The position numbers and the translations under genes are program-made. The notes beneath the pieces were generated by a model, which was given only the letters and a program-made list of their open reading frames with translations, was not told where the DNA came from and searched no databases. DNA of 53,156 nt, from assembly GCA_032718475.1 (NCBI GenBank), contig JAUCBJ010006577.1, forward strand, positions 1 to 53,156, read 5' to 3'. Origin of the DNA: Nemertoderma westbladi (lineage: Eukaryota; Xenacoelomorpha; Nemertodermatida; Nemertodermatidae). This document shows positions 51,820 through 53,156 of the stretch, one piece after another; position 1 is the stretch's first letter, and every line of letters starts with the position of its first letter.

Positions 51820-53156
51820 ATGTCTGACACTCAGCAAAACCTGTCAGACAGTCTGATCGATACAACTATTTGTGATTCAGATAGGAGTGTGGAGCGAATA
51901 AGAAAGGAGTTCGGCTCACCTCCTACTGTAAAAAAGGTCATCCCTCCAGTAGTATCAGACCCTAGGCTAGTCCACCATAGGTCCATCATAGGCACTCGGG
52001 CACAGGTAAAACGGGACCAAGAGGCAGTTGTCCTATCGCAGCAACATCTTGGTCAAGAACCTACTTCCCAGCGACCCGATAGCTCCAGCAGTTCGGATAC
52101 TGTAGAGTTGACTCCCGAACATGGAGTGCAGATGGCTGATACAGTCTACTCGGACCCCCTTCTTACTCTTCCTGCTGCAGTGCTAACTACTATATTCATT
52201 GCGGTGGAGGAACATCAAGCCGACTGGGCGAAGAATAAGCGAGCGACCCAAGATAATTACGCGGGATACGCCAGGGAAGAATTGATATCTATTGTTGAAT
52301 CACAATGGAACTTTCCCGGACTCGGACTTCCATTGGATCTGTCCGAGGCTACTTGGGAAGATATACACAGGATGGGAGTGGCTAAAGATACAATGGATCC
52401 AGCTGTTTGGAAGAGGTCGGCAGCAGGATATGTGCAGGGATTCTTCGGATCCTTGGATCGATTGGAAGAACAACTGTTTCGACAACCTCACGGACCTCAA
52501 GAGCAGGAAGAGCTGCTATACCAAGTACGCGAAAGGACCCTACGCATTCGACTAATCCTCTCAGCCTTTGAGGAAACTTCCAAAAGAAGACAGGACACGT
52601 CGCTGCAGGTTGCTGTCAAAACTTGGCTACATCGGGTAGATCTCAAAGTACAGGAAACGGCCCAGTGGAAATCCCAGCTGGCTGAGAGATCAACCTATGA
52701 AGAACCAACTGATGTCACCCTTTCTCAAGCGAAAAGCGAAGAGGCCGCCGAGGAACCGCGAACTAGAGACGCTATCGACATTTATTTGTCCGACTATCAG
52801 CGATTCCTAGGAGACGAAGAGTTGAGGAGACGGCTGTCTGGACTTTCCCCTAATAGTGAAGGAACCAAGCTTGTATTGGACTCAATCGATGCCGAAATGT
52901 TAGCTGCAAACCAAGCTGAATGTGATAAAAAACTCCGTCTCACTAGAGTCCGAGAAGAACAAATAAAGAAAAGAAGGATAGAGGAACAAAAGGCGGCGGC
53001 TATGGCAGATGCAGAAGCAGAAAGAAAAGCAGCAAAGGCGGCGGCTATAGCAGATGCAGAAGCAGAAAGAAAAGCAGCAAAGGCGGTGGCTATGGCAGAT
53101 GCAGAAGCAGAAAGAAAGGCAGCAAAGGCAGTGGCAGAAGCAGAAAGGAGAGCATC
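51820..53156 (+). CDS. gag N-terminus of element 4 (partial, runs off the end)
   Basis: Open from ATG 51820 to the end of the window with no stop, about 445 codons. The first ~380 residues align with the start of the element 3 polyprotein (MSDT-QNLSDSL, GTRAQVKR, SQRPDSSSS-DTVELTPE, ESQWNFPG-GLP-DLSEA, DPAVWKRSAAGY, DAIDIYLSDYQRFLGDEELRRRL). An Ala/Glu/Arg/Lys repeat (ADAEAERKAAKA, about 45 bp per unit, from about 52990) then begins, corresponding to but differing from the helix repeat of element 3. The N-terminal region has no counterpart in elements 1 or 2 and no recognised function; Trp- and Tyr-rich conserved blocks suggest a folded domain. Confidence 0.9.
   Translation, partial: MSDTQQNLSDSLIDTTICDSDRSVERIRKEFGSPPTVKKVIPPVVSDPRLVHHRSIIGTRAQVKRDQEAVVLSQQHLGQEPTSQRPDSSSSSDTVELTPEHGVQMADTVYSDPLLTLPAAVLTTIFIAVEEHQADWAKNKRATQDNYAGYAREELISIVESQWNFPGLGLPLDLSEATWEDIHRMGVAKDTMDPAVWKRSAAGYVQGFFGSLDRLEEQLFRQPHGPQEQEELLYQVRERTLRIRLILSAFEETSKRRQDTSLQVAVKTWLHRVDLKVQETAQWKSQLAERSTYEEPTDVTLSQAKSEEAAEEPRTRDAIDIYLSDYQRFLGDEELRRRLSGLSPNSEGTKLVLDSIDAEMLAANQAECDKKLRLTRVREEQIKKRRIEEQKAAAMADAEAERKAAKAAAIADAEAERKAAKAVAMADAEAERKAAKAVAEAERRA

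Larger units (their letters stand above)
48600..53156 (+). mobile_element. Pao/BEL element 4, 5' part, leaves the window
   Basis: LTR, 2.2-kb leader and the first ~445 codons of gag, homologous to element 3 but on the opposite strand. Whether RT and integrase are present lies outside the window. It runs away from the BIG gene, with its LTR on the gene side. Confidence 0.88.

Overview
The window is eukaryotic nuclear DNA, almost certainly from an invertebrate animal. It carries one spliced housekeeping gene (an ARFGEF/BIG-type Sec7 exchange factor) embedded in repeats: four Pao/BEL LTR retrotransposons, a LINE fragment, several terminal-inverted-repeat MITEs and many tandem repeats. No rRNA, tRNA, CRISPR or prokaryotic feature is evident. 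The species cannot be named from sequence alone; Pao/BEL elements and Tc1/mariner- and Harbinger-like MITEs fit a marine invertebrate.

Layout. 1-2386: AT-rich flank with a possible terminal exon and a ~93-bp tandem repeat. 2387-9990 (minus): Pao/BEL element 1, complete in domains but broken by stops and a frame change. 9950-10860: tandem array with six CCC-UUCG-GGG hairpins. 11468-18486 (plus): Pao/BEL element 2, with three in-frame stops in gag and an intact 1650-codon pol; a ~170-bp repeat follows. 19726-32710 (minus): a 13-kb Pao/BEL element 3 with both LTRs, a 2.2-kb leader, a single 1678-codon ORF that has lost RT/RNase H and integrase in frame, and an extra 3' ORF. 32711-38785: intergenic DNA with a Tc1/mariner-like element (a second palindromic MITE nested inside) and two Harbinger-like MITEs. 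38786-48222 (minus): the BIG/ARFGEF gene in three large exons. 48600-53156 (plus): the 5' LTR, leader and start of gag of element 4, the same family as element 3 in opposite orientation.

Most striking observation. Intron 1 of the BIG gene (4.1 kb) is about three quarters minisatellite. Each 21-23-bp unit resembles the intron's own exon/intron junction (ATCTACAG|GTGAGTG type), so the pre-mRNA carries roughly 140 tandem donor-like sites. The 12 units nearest exon 1 stay in the exon's reading frame and would add 7 residues each to the start of the Sec7 domain.

Other points. Elements 3 and 4 share a leader with a conserved post-LTR hairpin, a ~288-bp tandem duplication and ~57-bp-spaced TACCGGTA boxes. 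The two LTRs of element 3 differ by a block replacement and lack a matching target duplication, suggesting recombination. Elements 3 and 4 flank the BIG gene as multi-kilobase inverted arms, and the LTR of element 4 lies about 0.4 kb from the BIG start codon.
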